From Burkholderia ubonensis (GTDB lineage Bacteria > Pseudomonadota > Gammaproteobacteria > Burkholderiales > Burkholderiaceae), in NCBI RefSeq assembly GCF_902833085.1, contig NZ_CADFEB010000004.1, positions 620,001 to 684,000 on the forward strand: a stretch of DNA of 64,000 nucleotides. The letters are read 5' to 3'. The first letter of the stretch is position 1. Every line of letters begins with the position of its first letter. Below are positions 7,557-16,325 of this stretch, one piece after another. Under the pieces are notes generated by a model that searched no databases, was not told the DNA's origin, and saw only the letters and a list, made by a program, of their open reading frames with translations. A program made the position numbers and the translations under genes.

Positions 7557-8442
7557 CGTGTGATTGCCCGCTCGCGTGAGGGTGCGCGTGTCCGTGATGG
7601 GAATGGCCGTGGCCGCCGTGCGAATGGCCGTCGTCGTCGCCTTCGTGCTCGTGGTCGTGCTTCTCGACTTCCACGTCGCCGGACATCACGAAGATCTTGC
7701 CGTTCACACGCATCACGTCGATCGGCGACCCGTACAGCCGCGACAGCACGGGTTTCGTGATCACCTCGTCGACGGTGCCGAGCGCCGCGACGCCGTTGCC
7801 GAGATACAGCACGCGGTCGAGCGCATTGAGGAGCGGGTTCAGTTCGTGCGCGGAGAACAGCACCGTGATGCCGAGCTCGCGCTGCACGCGGCGCACGAGC
7901 TCGACGACGCCGCGCTGGTGGTTCGGGTCGAGGCTGATCAGCGGCTCGTCGAGCAGCAGCAGCTTCGGGCTGCCGAGCAGGCACTGCGCGAGCAGCAGGC
8001 GCTGCCGCTCGCCGCCGGACAGTTCCGACAGCGGCCGGCGCGCGAGCGTGCCGCCGCCGACGAGTTCGAGCACGCGGTCGACGTCGCGCCGCGTCGCGGC
8101 GCTCGCATGCGGCAGGCCCCAGCGGTGCCCGTCGGCCGCCATCGCGACGAAATCGTAGCCGCGCATCCGGCGGCTCGCGAGGCCGCTCCGGATCTGCGGC
8201 ATGTAGCCGATCGACGGGTTGCCGCGCGCGACCGGCTCGCCGCCGACGCGGAGCGCGCCGCCCGCGACCGGCACGAGGCCGAGCACCGCGCGCATCAGCG
8301 TCGTCTTGCCGGCGCCGTTCGGCCCGAGCACGCCGACGAATTCGCCGGGCTCGATCGAGAAGCTGACGTCGCGCAGGATCGTGCGTCCGCCCAGTTCGAG
8401 CGTGACGCGATCGAGTTCGAGTGCGTGAGGGTTCAGGGTCAT
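7549..8442 (-). CDS. znuC: Zinc-type ABC transporter ATPase with His-rich C-terminal tail
   Basis: A 297-residue cytoplasmic ATPase that powers metal import through ZnuB. Walker A (GPNGAGKTTL), the signature LSGGERQRLLL and Walker B (KLLLLDEPLISLDP) are present in order. The ATG at 8442 shares an ATGA overlap with the znuA stop, which fixes the start; the frame upstream of it is only the antisense-like shadow of znuA. The last 40 or so residues, about 257-297, are a tail dense in His, Asp, Glu and Gly, as seen in some zinc-handling proteins. This tail may bind zinc and sense or buffer it on the cytoplasmic side. Confidence 0.94.
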   Translation of the reverse strand: MTLNPHALELDRVTLELGGRTILRDVSFSIEPGEFVGVLGPNGAGKTTLMRAVLGLVPVAGGALRVGGEPVARGNPSIGYMPQIRSGLASRRMRGYDFVAMAADGHRWGLPHASAATRRDVDRVLELVGGGTLARRPLSELSGGERQRLLLAQCLLGSPKLLLLDEPLISLDPNHQRGVVELVRRVQRELGITVLFSAHELNPLLNALDRVLYLGNGVAALGTVDEVITKPVLSRLYGSPIDVMRVNGKIFVMSGDVEVEKHDHEHEGDDDGHSHGGHGHSHHGHAHPHASGQSHDV

Positions 8443-9356
8443 TTCTTGGCGGTGGAAAGGGCCTTGCCGAGCGCGTCGAGCTGGCCGGCCATCCATTGCT
8501 GGAAGGTCTTGCCGGCCGGCTGCGTCTCGGTGACGCTGACGGTCGGCACGCCGCCGTCGCGCGCGATCTTCAGCATGCGCTTCGTCATCGGCTCCTCGGC
8601 CTGGCTGTTGTAGATGAGCACGCGCACCTGCTTCTTGCGCAGGTCGCCCTCGAACGCTGCAACGTCCTGCGCGCTCGCCTCGGTATTGTTCATCGCCGCG
8701 AGCTGGAACCGCTGGTTGCGCATGTCGAGGCCGATCGCGTCCGACATGTAGCCGAACACGGGCTCGGTGGCCGTCACGGGCACGCCCTTGTACTGCGCGC
8801 GCAGCGCGGCGACCTTGTCGTTCACGGGCTTCAGCGAAGCGACGAACTTCTGCAGGTTCGCGTCGTAGTCGGCCTTGTTCGCCGGGTCCGCGCGGCCGAG
8901 CTCGGCCGCGATCGCGCGCGCGGCGGCCGGCATCGTCGCCGGGTCGTACCACAGGTGCGGGTTGTCGCCGGCCTTCTTGCCGACGAGATCGGCGACGACG
9001 ATCGTCGCGCGCTTCGCCTGCTTCGATGCGCCGAGCAGCTTGCCCATCCACGGATCGTAGTCGGCGCCGTTGTAGATCACGAGCTGCGCCTGCTGCAGCG
9101 CGCGCGCGGTCTTCGGGCTCGCCTCGAACAGGTGCGGGTCCTGGTCGGGATTGCTGAGGATGCTCGTCACCGCGACGTGGCGGCCGCCGATCTGCGATGC
9201 GACGTCGCCGTAGAAATTCTCGGCGGCGACCACGTTGACGGCCGCGGCCTGCGCGAGCGCGGGCGCCGCGAGCGACAGCGCGGCGAGGCCGGCGGCGATC
9301 CAGCGGGCGGGGCGTGAAAACGCGGGCAGCGATGCGCGCGTCAGGGCAATGGACAT
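8439..9356 (-). CDS. znuA: Cluster A-I metal ABC transporter substrate-binding protein
   Basis: A 305-residue periplasmic binding protein with an N-terminal export signal (a basic start, then a hydrophobic stretch to about residue 37 ending AQAAA). It captures the metal and delivers it to ZnuBC. Likely ligands visible are His in DQDPHLFE, His in GDNPHLWYD and Glu in TATEPVFGYM, followed by an acidic site in NSQAEEPM. Zinc proteins of this family usually have a His at the third position and lack nothing else, so the Glu recalls manganese/iron binders. It also lacks the His-rich loop found in many ZnuA proteins. The Zur-type gene upstream and the His-rich ATPase still favour zinc. Confidence 0.92.
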   Translation of the reverse strand: MSIALTRASLPAFSRPARWIAAGLAALSLAAPALAQAAAVNVVAAENFYGDVASQIGGRHVAVTSILSNPDQDPHLFEASPKTARALQQAQLVIYNGADYDPWMGKLLGASKQAKRATIVVADLVGKKAGDNPHLWYDPATMPAAARAIAAELGRADPANKADYDANLQKFVASLKPVNDKVAALRAQYKGVPVTATEPVFGYMSDAIGLDMRNQRFQLAAMNNTEASAQDVAAFEGDLRKKQVRVLIYNSQAEEPMTKRMLKIARDGGVPTVSVTETQPAGKTFQQWMAGQLDALGKALSTAKK

Positions 9357-9402
9357 GAAACTCCTCGTCGGGAAGGGGCGGCGCGAGGCCGCGCGTTCGG
9401 CG

Positions 9403-9873
9403 TCAGCGCTGCGCCGGCTTGGTCTTGCAGTGTCCGCACAGGCCGCTCAGCTCGACGACCTGGTGATGGACCTCGAAACCGTGCGCGGGCGGGCTCGCGG
9501 ACAGCTGCTTCGCGAGGTCGCCGCCCGGAATCTCGGTGGTGTCGCCGCACGATTCGCAGATCAGGAACTGGCCCTCGTGCGGCACGCCGATCTCGCAGCA
9601 TGCGAAGAACGCGTTCTTCGATTCGATCCGGTGGATGAAGCCGTGCTCGACGAGAAAATCCAGCGCGCGATACACGGTCGTGGGCGGCACCCGGCCGCGC
9701 TGCGGCTCGAGCTCGGCGAGCAGGTCGTATGCGCCGATCGGGCGCTGCGCGGCGAGCACGCGTTCGTAGACCTGCCGGCGCAGCGGCGTCCACGCGAGCC
9801 CGTGGTCGGCGGCGAACGCGTCGGCGCGGGACAGCCGGTCGGCGATGGACGCCGTTGACGATGAAGTAGCCAT
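9403..9873 (-). CDS. zur: Fur-family regulator, Zur type
   Basis: A 156-residue dimeric repressor expected to bind DNA when loaded with zinc and to shut off zinc uptake. The winged helix (LTPLRRQVYERVLAAQ-like: WTPLRRQVYERVLAAQ) and the YRALDFLVEHGFIH recognition region are present. Two CxxC pairs (ICESC and LCGHC) form the structural zinc site. I chose ATG 9873; the open frame continues upstream for 89 codons of Ala/Gly-rich sequence with no family similarity. It is the first gene of the leftward operon, 46 nt before znuA, so it probably regulates itself and the transporter from the promoter region just upstream. Confidence 0.92.
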   Translation of the reverse strand: MATSSSTASIADRLSRADAFAADHGLAWTPLRRQVYERVLAAQRPIGAYDLLAELEPQRGRVPPTTVYRALDFLVEHGFIHRIESKNAFFACCEIGVPHEGQFLICESCGDTTEIPGGDLAKQLSASPPAHGFEVHHQVVELSGLCGHCKTKPAQR

Positions 9874-9904
9874 GGCGCAGTGCGGGCAATGGAACGGGAA
9901 TATC

Positions 9905-9924
9905 GCGATGATATAACGTATCGC
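9905..9924. promoter_or_regulatory. Candidate Zur operator upstream of zur-znuACB
   Basis: GCGATGATATAACGTATCGC lies 32-51 nt upstream of the zur start codon. The outer arms GCGAT/ATCGC are inverted and the AT-rich centre (ATATAACG) resembles known Zur boxes, which contain a GTTATA-type core. The position fits autoregulation. The palindrome is imperfect, so this is a candidate only. The rest of the 355-nt gap to smoS (9874-10228) holds the smoS promoter and otherwise GC-rich sequence with no gene. Confidence 0.45.
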
Positions 9925-10111
9925 CAACCCGCGCATGCGGCCATCCGTCCCGTTTCTGCCCGCCCGCGCCAAAGCCGGCCCCGTCGCCCGTCCTGCGGCG
10001 CATCCGCCCGCGCCGCAACCTGTCCCGCTCGCCGTTGTCCCGCCTGCGCCCGAGGCCGTCGGCGCGGCGCCGTTGTGCCGCACCGCATCATCGAAAACGG
10101 CCCGATCCGCC

Positions 10112-10164
10112 TTGACAGCCCCGGTTCCGTATCCGATCATTTGATCGCAATCAGAGCAATTATT
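10112..10164 (+). promoter_or_regulatory. smoS promoter with overlapping 12-5-12 operator
   Basis: TTGACA at 10112-10117 is a perfect -35. After a 17-nt spacer comes GATCAT (10135-10140) as -10. An operator-like repeat, ATCATTTGATCG (10136-10147), 5 nt, AGAGCAATTATT (10153-10164), begins inside the -10. The same layout is found upstream of dalD (20403-20455), with the left arms differing at one base and the right arms matching at 7 of 12. The operator position over -10/+1 suggests repression, probably by the SorC-type protein encoded at 16326-17327. Confidence 0.7.
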
Positions 10165-10228
10165 CGTGCCGCGAGCGTTTGCTCATGTCGCGGCCCATCG
10201 CACAAGCAGAACGAAACGGAGACAGCCA

Positions 10229-11005
10229 GTGAGATTGCAGGACAAGGTCGCGATCCTGACGGGCGCCGCGAGCGGCATCGGCGAAGCGGTCGCGCAACGC
10301 TATCTGGAAGAGGGCGCGCGCTGCGTGCTCGTCGACGTGAAACCGGCCGGCGGGTCGCTCGCGCGGCTCATCGAGGCGAGCCCTGGCCGCGCGGTCGCCG
10401 TGGCCGCGGACGTCACCCGTCGCGACGACATCGCGCGCATCGTCGCCACCGCGGTCGAGCGGTTCGGCGGCATCGACATCCTGTTCAACAACGCGGCGCT
10501 GTTCGACATGCGCCCGCTCCTCGACGAATCGTGGGACGTGTTCGACCGCCTGTTCGCCGTCAACGTGAAGGGGCTGTTCTTCCTGATGCAGGCCGTCGCG
10601 CAGCGGATGGTCGAGCAGGGGCGCGGCGGCAAGATCGTCAACATGTCGTCGCAGGCCGGACGGCGCGGCGAGGCGCTCGTATCGCACTATTGCGCGACCA
10701 AGGCGGCGGTGATCAGCTATACGCAGTCGGCCGCGCTCGCGCTCGCACCGCACCGGATCAACGTGAACGGGATCGCGCCGGGCGTCGTCGACACGCCGAT
10801 GTGGGAGCAGGTCGACGCGCTTTTCGCGCGCTACGAGAACCGGCCGCTCGGGGAGAAGAAGCGGCTCGTCGGCGAGGCGGTGCCGCTCGGCCGGATGGGG
10901 TTGCCCGCCGACCTGACGGGCGCCGCGCTGTTCCTCGCGTCGGCGGACGCGGACTACGTCACCGCGCAGACGCTGAACGTCGACGGCGGTAACTGGATGA
11001 GCTGA
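10229..11005 (+). CDS. smoS: Sorbitol/galactitol-type short-chain polyol dehydrogenase
   Basis: A 258-residue cytoplasmic SDR enzyme very close in sequence pattern to SmoS/PolS of Rhodobacter, which oxidises D-glucitol to D-fructose, galactitol to L-tagatose and L-iditol to L-sorbose with NAD. The cofactor motif TGAASGIG, NNAALFDM, the catalytic Ser (NMSSQAGRRGEAL) and YCATK, and the terminal NVDGGNWMS are conserved. A GTG start at 10229 is chosen because GGAGACAGCCA precedes it and the protein then begins as the family does. It is the first gene of the rightward polyol operon; the ABC importer follows after 105 nt. Confidence 0.92.
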   Translation: MRLQDKVAILTGAASGIGEAVAQRYLEEGARCVLVDVKPAGGSLARLIEASPGRAVAVAADVTRRDDIARIVATAVERFGGIDILFNNAALFDMRPLLDESWDVFDRLFAVNVKGLFFLMQAVAQRMVEQGRGGKIVNMSSQAGRRGEALVSHYCATKAAVISYTQSAALALAPHRINVNGIAPGVVDTPMWEQVDALFARYENRPLGEKKRLVGEAVPLGRMGLPADLTGAALFLASADADYVTAQTLNVDGGNWMS

Positions 11006-11110
11006 CGCGGGATGAGCTGACGCGGCCCGACCCGCGCGCGGCGGCCTGACCGGCCGGTTGCGCGCCGTTTCATCGACAACACACAACACAGAAGACACTG
11101 GAGACATGCC

Positions 11111-12430
11111 ATGCAACGAAAGACGCTTGCCGCCCGCGTGCTCGCCGGCGCGGCGCTCGCGACGGCCGCCGGCGCCGCGCTCGCGGGAACGCTGACGATC
11201 GCGACGCTGAACAACCCCGACATGATCGAGCTGAAGAAGCTCGCGCCTGCGTTCGAGAAGGCCAATCCCGACGTCAGGCTGAACTGGGTGATCCTCGAGG
11301 AAAACGTGCTGCGCCAGCGCGCGACGACCGACATCACGACCGGCAGCGGCCAGTTCGACGTGGTGATGATCGGCACCTACGAGACGCCGCAGTGGGGCAA
11401 GCGCGGCTGGCTCGCGCCGGTGGCCGGCCTGCCGGCCGACTACGACCTGAACGACGTCGTGAAGACCGCGCGCGACAGCCTGTCGTACAACGGCCAGCTC
11501 TATGCGCTGCCGTTCTACGTCGAGAGCTCGATGACGTTCTACCGCAAGGACCTGTTCGCGGCGAAGGGCCTCAAGATGCCCGACCAGCCGACCTACGACC
11601 AGATCGCCGGGTTCGCGGACAAGCTGACCGACAAGTCGAAGGGCATCTACGGCATCTGCCTGCGCGGCAAGGCCGGCTGGGGCGAGAACATGGCGTACCT
11701 GTCGACGGTCGTGAACACGTTCGGCGGCCGCTGGTTCGACGACAAGTGGAATGCGCAGCTCACCTCTCCCGAGTGGAAGAAGGCCGTCAATTTCTACGTG
11801 AACCTGCTGAAGAAGAACGGCCCGCCGGGCGCGAGCTCGAACGGCTTCAACGAGAACCTGACGCTGACCGCGTCCGGCAAGTGCGCGATGTGGATCGACG
11901 CGACCGTCGCGGCCGGGATTCTGTACAACAAGCAGCAGTCGCAGGTCGCGGACCGGATCGGCTATGCGGCAGCGCCGGTCGCGGCGACGCCGAAGGGTTC
12001 GCACTGGCTGTGGGCATGGGCGCTCGCGATCCCGAAGACGTCGAAGCAGCAGGACGCCGCGAAGAAGTTCATCGCGTGGGCGACGTCGAAGCAGTACGTG
12101 GAGCTGGTCGCGAAGGACGAAGGGTGGGCGTCGGTGCCGCCGGGCACGCGCACGTCGACGTATCAGCGCGCCGAATACAAGGCCGCCGCGCCGTTCTCCG
12201 AGTTCGTGCTGAAGGCGATCGAGACGGCCGACCCGAACGATCCGTCCGCGCAGAAGGTGCCGTACACGGGCGTGCAGTACGTCGGCATTCCCGAGTTCCA
12301 GTCGTTCGGCACCGTGGTCGGGCAGAGCATCGCGGGCGCGGTGGCCGGGCAACTGACGGTCGACCAGGCGCTCGCGGCCGGACAGGCCGCGGCCGACCGC
12401 GCGGTGCGCCAGGCCGGGTACCAGAAGTAA
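11111..12430 (+). CDS. smoE: Polyol (sorbitol/mannitol) ABC transporter substrate-binding protein
   Basis: A 439-residue periplasmic solute-binding protein of family 1 (extracellular), with a cleavable signal (residues 1-25, hydrophobic core LAGAALATAAGAA, then LAGTL). It would capture hexitols or pentitols and pass them to the two permeases. Recognisable segments include ATLNNPDMIELKKLAP, DVVMIGTYETPQWGK and GTRTSTYQ, shared with the sorbitol/mannitol-binding SmoE/MtlE group. The gene is followed by three copies of a 13-bp direct repeat and then the permease genes. The 105-nt gap before it holds a short GC palindrome but no promoter that I can identify. Confidence 0.93.
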   Translation: MQRKTLAARVLAGAALATAAGAALAGTLTIATLNNPDMIELKKLAPAFEKANPDVRLNWVILEENVLRQRATTDITTGSGQFDVVMIGTYETPQWGKRGWLAPVAGLPADYDLNDVVKTARDSLSYNGQLYALPFYVESSMTFYRKDLFAAKGLKMPDQPTYDQIAGFADKLTDKSKGIYGICLRGKAGWGENMAYLSTVVNTFGGRWFDDKWNAQLTSPEWKKAVNFYVNLLKKNGPPGASSNGFNENLTLTASGKCAMWIDATVAAGILYNKQQSQVADRIGYAAAPVAATPKGSHWLWAWALAIPKTSKQQDAAKKFIAWATSKQYVELVAKDEGWASVPPGTRTSTYQRAEYKAAAPFSEFVLKAIETADPNDPSAQKVPYTGVQYVGIPEFQSFGTVVGQSIAGAVAGQLTVDQALAAGQAAADRAVRQAGYQK

Positions 12431-12432
12431 CG

Positions 12433-12471
12433 CGGAGAAGTCACACGGAGAAGTAACACGGAGAAGTCATG
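12433..12471 (+). repeat. Three tandem copies of a 13-bp repeat between smoE and smoF
   Basis: The units CGGAGAAGTCACA, CGGAGAAGTAACA and CGGAGAAGTCATG lie directly head to tail after the smoE stop codon. Each carries a GGAG, so they resemble duplicated ribosome sites, but no gene begins right after them. The copy number is small and the array is probably a recent slippage duplication. No role is evident. Confidence 0.8.
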
Positions 12472-12568
12472 CGGCGTGCGCCGTGCGTCTGCGCACGCAC
12501 GGCCGTCGTGAAGCGGCAAGGCGGGCGAGCGCTGCGCGCCCGCGTTTCAATCGGAGGTGGTCCCGATC

Positions 12569-13513
12569 ATGCGTCACTTACGTCTTCCCCTGACCCACGC
12601 GCACCCGCTCGACGCCGCGCCGCGGCCGCCCGCGCCGGACCGGCCGCGGCGCGGCGCGAGCTGGCTCGTGTCGCCGTCCGTCGCGGTGCTGGTGCTGTGG
12701 ATGTCGATCCCGCTCGCGATGACGGTGTGGTACTCGTTCTCGCGCTACAACCTGCTCAATCCGGACGTGAAGGGCTTCGCCGGATTCGACAACTACCGTT
12801 TCCTCGCGACCGATCCGGCGTTCCTGCCGGCGATCTGGCACACGCTCGTGCTGATCGGCGCGGTGCTCGCGATCACCGTGGCCGGCGGCGTGCTGATGGC
12901 GGTGCTGTTCGACCGCAAGTTCTACGGGCAGGGCGTCGCGCGCCTGTTCGCGATCGCGCCGTTCTTCGTGATGCCGACGGTGTCCGCGCTGATCTGGAAG
13001 AACATGATCCTGCATCCGGTGTACGGGCTCGTCGCGAACGCGATGCGCGCGCTCGGCATGACGCCGGTCGACTGGTTCGCCGACTATCCGCTGACCGCGG
13101 TGATCATCATCGTCGCGTGGCAGTGGCTGCCGTTCGCATTCCTGATCCTGTTCACCGCGATCCAGTCGCTCGACCAGGAGCAGAAGGAGGCGGCGCGCAT
13201 CGACGGCGCGGGCCCGGTCGCGATGTTCTTCTACATCACGCTGCCGCACCTGAAGCGCGCGATCGCGGTCGTCGTGATGATGGAGACGATCTTCCTGCTG
13301 TCGATCTTCGCGGAGATCTACACGACGACGGGCGGCGGCCCCGGCAACGCGACGACCAACCTGTCGTACCTGATCTATGCGCTCGGCCTGCAGCAGTTCG
13401 ACGTCGGCCTCGCGTCCGCGGGCGGGATCATCGCCGTCGTGGTCGCGAACGTCGTGTCGTTCTTCCTCGTGCGGATGCTCGCACGCAACCTGAAAGGGGA
13501 GTACGAACAATGA
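12569..13513 (+). CDS. smoF: Polyol ABC transporter permease 1
   Basis: A 314-residue inner-membrane protein with about six helices, equivalent to MalF-type permeases of sugar importers. The EAA loop that docks with the ATPase is seen as EQKEAARIDGAGPVAMFFYI near residue 210. I chose ATG 12569, preceded by GGAGGTGG about 9 nt upstream; a GTG four codons earlier lies inside that ribosome site and is less likely. The N-terminus is Pro/Arg-rich and cytoplasmic. Its stop overlaps the next permease start (ATGA), so the two are translationally coupled. Confidence 0.93.
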   Translation: MRHLRLPLTHAHPLDAAPRPPAPDRPRRGASWLVSPSVAVLVLWMSIPLAMTVWYSFSRYNLLNPDVKGFAGFDNYRFLATDPAFLPAIWHTLVLIGAVLAITVAGGVLMAVLFDRKFYGQGVARLFAIAPFFVMPTVSALIWKNMILHPVYGLVANAMRALGMTPVDWFADYPLTAVIIIVAWQWLPFAFLILFTAIQSLDQEQKEAARIDGAGPVAMFFYITLPHLKRAIAVVVMMETIFLLSIFAEIYTTTGGGPGNATTNLSYLIYALGLQQFDVGLASAGGIIAVVVANVVSFFLVRMLARNLKGEYEQ

Positions 13514-14373
13514 GCGACCTGACTTTCGATGCCGGCCGCCGCACGTCCGCCGTATCCGCCGCGCTCGGCCGGGCGCGCCGCGCGGCGCCGGGCCTGCTGG
13601 CATGGCTGATCGCGCTCGCGCTGTTCTTCCCGATCTTCTGGATGGCGCTCACCGCGTTCAAGACCGAGCAGCAGGCGTACGCGTCGACGCTGTTCTTCAT
13701 CCCGACGCTCGACAGCTTCCGCGAGGTGTTCGCGCGCAGCGACTACTTCTCGTTCGCGTGGAATTCGGTGCTGATCTCGGCCGGCGTGACGGTGATCTGC
13801 CTGCTGTTCGCGGTGCCGGCCGCCTACGCGATGGCGTTCTTCCCGAATCGCCGCACGCAGAAGGTGCTGCTGTGGATGCTGTCGACCAAGATGATGCCGT
13901 CGGTCGGCGTGCTGGTGCCGATCTACCTGCTGTGGAAGAACGCGGGCCTGCTCGACAGCGTGTCGGGGCTCGTGATCGTCTACACGCTGATCAACCTGCC
14001 GATCGCGGTGTGGATGACCTTCACCTACTTCAACGAGATTCCGAAGGACATCCTCGAGGCGGGGCGCATCGACGGCGCATCGACGTGGCAGGAGATCGTC
14101 TACCTGCTGCTGCCGATGGCGCTGCCGGGGCTCGCGTCGACCGCGCTGCTGCTCGTGATCCTGTCGTGGAACGAGGCGTTCTGGAGCATCAACCTGTCGA
14201 GCTCGAACGCGGCGCCGCTGACGGTGTTCATCGCGTCGTACTCGAGCCCGGAGGGGCTGTTCTGGGCGAAGCTGTCCGCAGCTTCCCTGCTCGCGGTCGC
14301 GCCGATCCTGATCGTCGGCTGGCTGTCGCAGAAGCAGCTCGTGCGCGGGCTCACGTTCGGGGCGGTCAAATGA
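13510..14373 (+). CDS. smoG: Polyol ABC transporter permease 2
   Basis: A 287-residue MalG-type inner-membrane permease. The EAA loop reads PKDILEAGRIDGASTWQEIV near residue 185, the contact site for the ATPase. About six hydrophobic helices are visible, starting with GLLAWLIALALFFPIFWMAL at residues about 30-49. The start is fixed by the ATGA overlap with smoF, and its own stop overlaps the start of the HAD gene in the same way. Together with smoE, smoF and smoK it makes a complete importer. Confidence 0.94.
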   Translation: MSDLTFDAGRRTSAVSAALGRARRAAPGLLAWLIALALFFPIFWMALTAFKTEQQAYASTLFFIPTLDSFREVFARSDYFSFAWNSVLISAGVTVICLLFAVPAAYAMAFFPNRRTQKVLLWMLSTKMMPSVGVLVPIYLLWKNAGLLDSVSGLVIVYTLINLPIAVWMTFTYFNEIPKDILEAGRIDGASTWQEIVYLLLPMALPGLASTALLLVILSWNEAFWSINLSSSNAAPLTVFIASYSSPEGLFWAKLSAASLLAVAPILIVGWLSQKQLVRGLTFGAVK

Positions 14374-15065
14374 ACGGAACGCGCAACGAAGGCGCGCTGA
14401 TCTGCGATTGCGACGGCGTGCTGATCGACAGTGAAGCGGTCGCTGCCGACATGCTGGTGCGCGAGCTCGAAGCGCGCTGGCCCGGCGTCGACGCGCGGCC
14501 CGCGGTGATGCCGCTGCTCGGGCTGCGGATCGAGCGCGTGCTCGCCGGCGCGAGCGACGCGCTCGGCCGCACGCTGGGCGACGCGGACGTCGGCGCGATC
14601 CGGCGCGCGGTCGAAGCCGCGGCGGTGAACGCGCCGGCCGTCGACGGCATCGCGGCAGCCCTCGACGCGCTCACGCTGCCGATCGCGTGCGCGAGCAACA
14701 GCTACCGCGCGTACGTCGAGGCCGCGCTCGCGCGCACGGGCCTCAAGCGCTTCTTCGGCGAGCGGCTGTTCTGCGCGGACGCCGTCGCGCGCCCGAAGCC
14801 CGCGCCCGACGTGTACCTCGCGGCCGCCCATGCGCTCGGCGTCGCGCCCGCGCAATGCCTCGTCGTCGAGGACAGCGCGACCGGCATCACCGCGGCGGCG
14901 GCGGCCGGCATGACCGTGCTCGGCTTCGTCGGCGCGGGGCATGCGTCGCCCGCGCAGGTCGATGCGCTGCGCGGCATCGGCGCGCGCCACGTATTCGACG
15001 ACATGCACGAGCTGCCCGGCTACGTCGCGCGCTGGCAGGCGACGGGCGCGGTGCTGCCGCATTGA
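14370..15065 (+). CDS. HAD-superfamily phosphatase within the polyol operon
   Basis: A 231-residue cytoplasmic haloacid-dehalogenase-type hydrolase of the beta-phosphoglucomutase-like subgroup. Motif I is CDCDGVLIDSE (nucleophile Asp), motif II lies at IACASNS, the Lys at RPKPAPDVYLAAA and motif IV at VVEDSATGI. Such proteins dephosphorylate small sugar phosphates or interconvert them. It is translationally coupled to smoG by an ATGA overlap and sits between permease and ATPase, so a sugar or polyol phosphate is the likely substrate. It may remove a dead-end phosphate made when an imported polyol is phosphorylated by chance. The exact substrate is not readable. Confidence 0.85.
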   Translation: MNGTRNEGALICDCDGVLIDSEAVAADMLVRELEARWPGVDARPAVMPLLGLRIERVLAGASDALGRTLGDADVGAIRRAVEAAAVNAPAVDGIAAALDALTLPIACASNSYRAYVEAALARTGLKRFFGERLFCADAVARPKPAPDVYLAAAHALGVAPAQCLVVEDSATGITAAAAAGMTVLGFVGAGHASPAQVDALRGIGARHVFDDMHELPGYVARWQATGAVLPH

Positions 15066-15070
15066 GCAAC

Positions 15071-15090
15071 GCGCCGCCCGCGGGCGGCGC
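15071..15090. other. Perfect 20-bp GC palindrome between the HAD gene and smoK
   Basis: GCGCCGCCCGCGGGCGGCGC is its own reverse complement. It begins 6 nt after the HAD stop and ends 32 nt before smoK. With no T-run it is not a normal terminator. In the mRNA it would form a tight hairpin that may slow 3' decay or set the ratio of ATPase to upstream products. Confidence 0.55.
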
Positions 15091-15122
15091 ATCAGGAATC
15101 GAACCTCGAACGGAGACAAATC

Positions 15123-16232
<1,110 letters not shown>

Positions 16233-16292
16233 CGGCCCGATGTGGCTGAAGCGGCCTGGATCGCCACGGTTTTCCGGCGGGGTGGCCGGGCC

Positions 16293-16319
16293 GGCGCAGA
16301 TGCGGCGCGAGTCTGCGCC
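16293..16319. other. Hairpin between convergent smoK and SorC-type regulator
   Basis: GGCGCAGA (16293-16300) pairs with TCTGCGCC (16312-16319) across an 11-nt loop. It lies in the 93-nt gap where both operons end. No T-run follows on either strand, so if it ends transcription it is a weak or factor-assisted site. Confidence 0.35.
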
Positions 16320-16325
16320 GCGGCG

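Noticed and set aside
9874..10140. N-terminal extension of Zur by 89 codons
   Set aside because: The extra part is Ala/Gly/Cys-rich with no Fur similarity and would cover the probable Zur operator and the smoS promoter.
12433..12471. Possible CRISPR array
   Set aside because: The repeats are 13 bp, directly adjacent with no spacers, and no cas gene is present.
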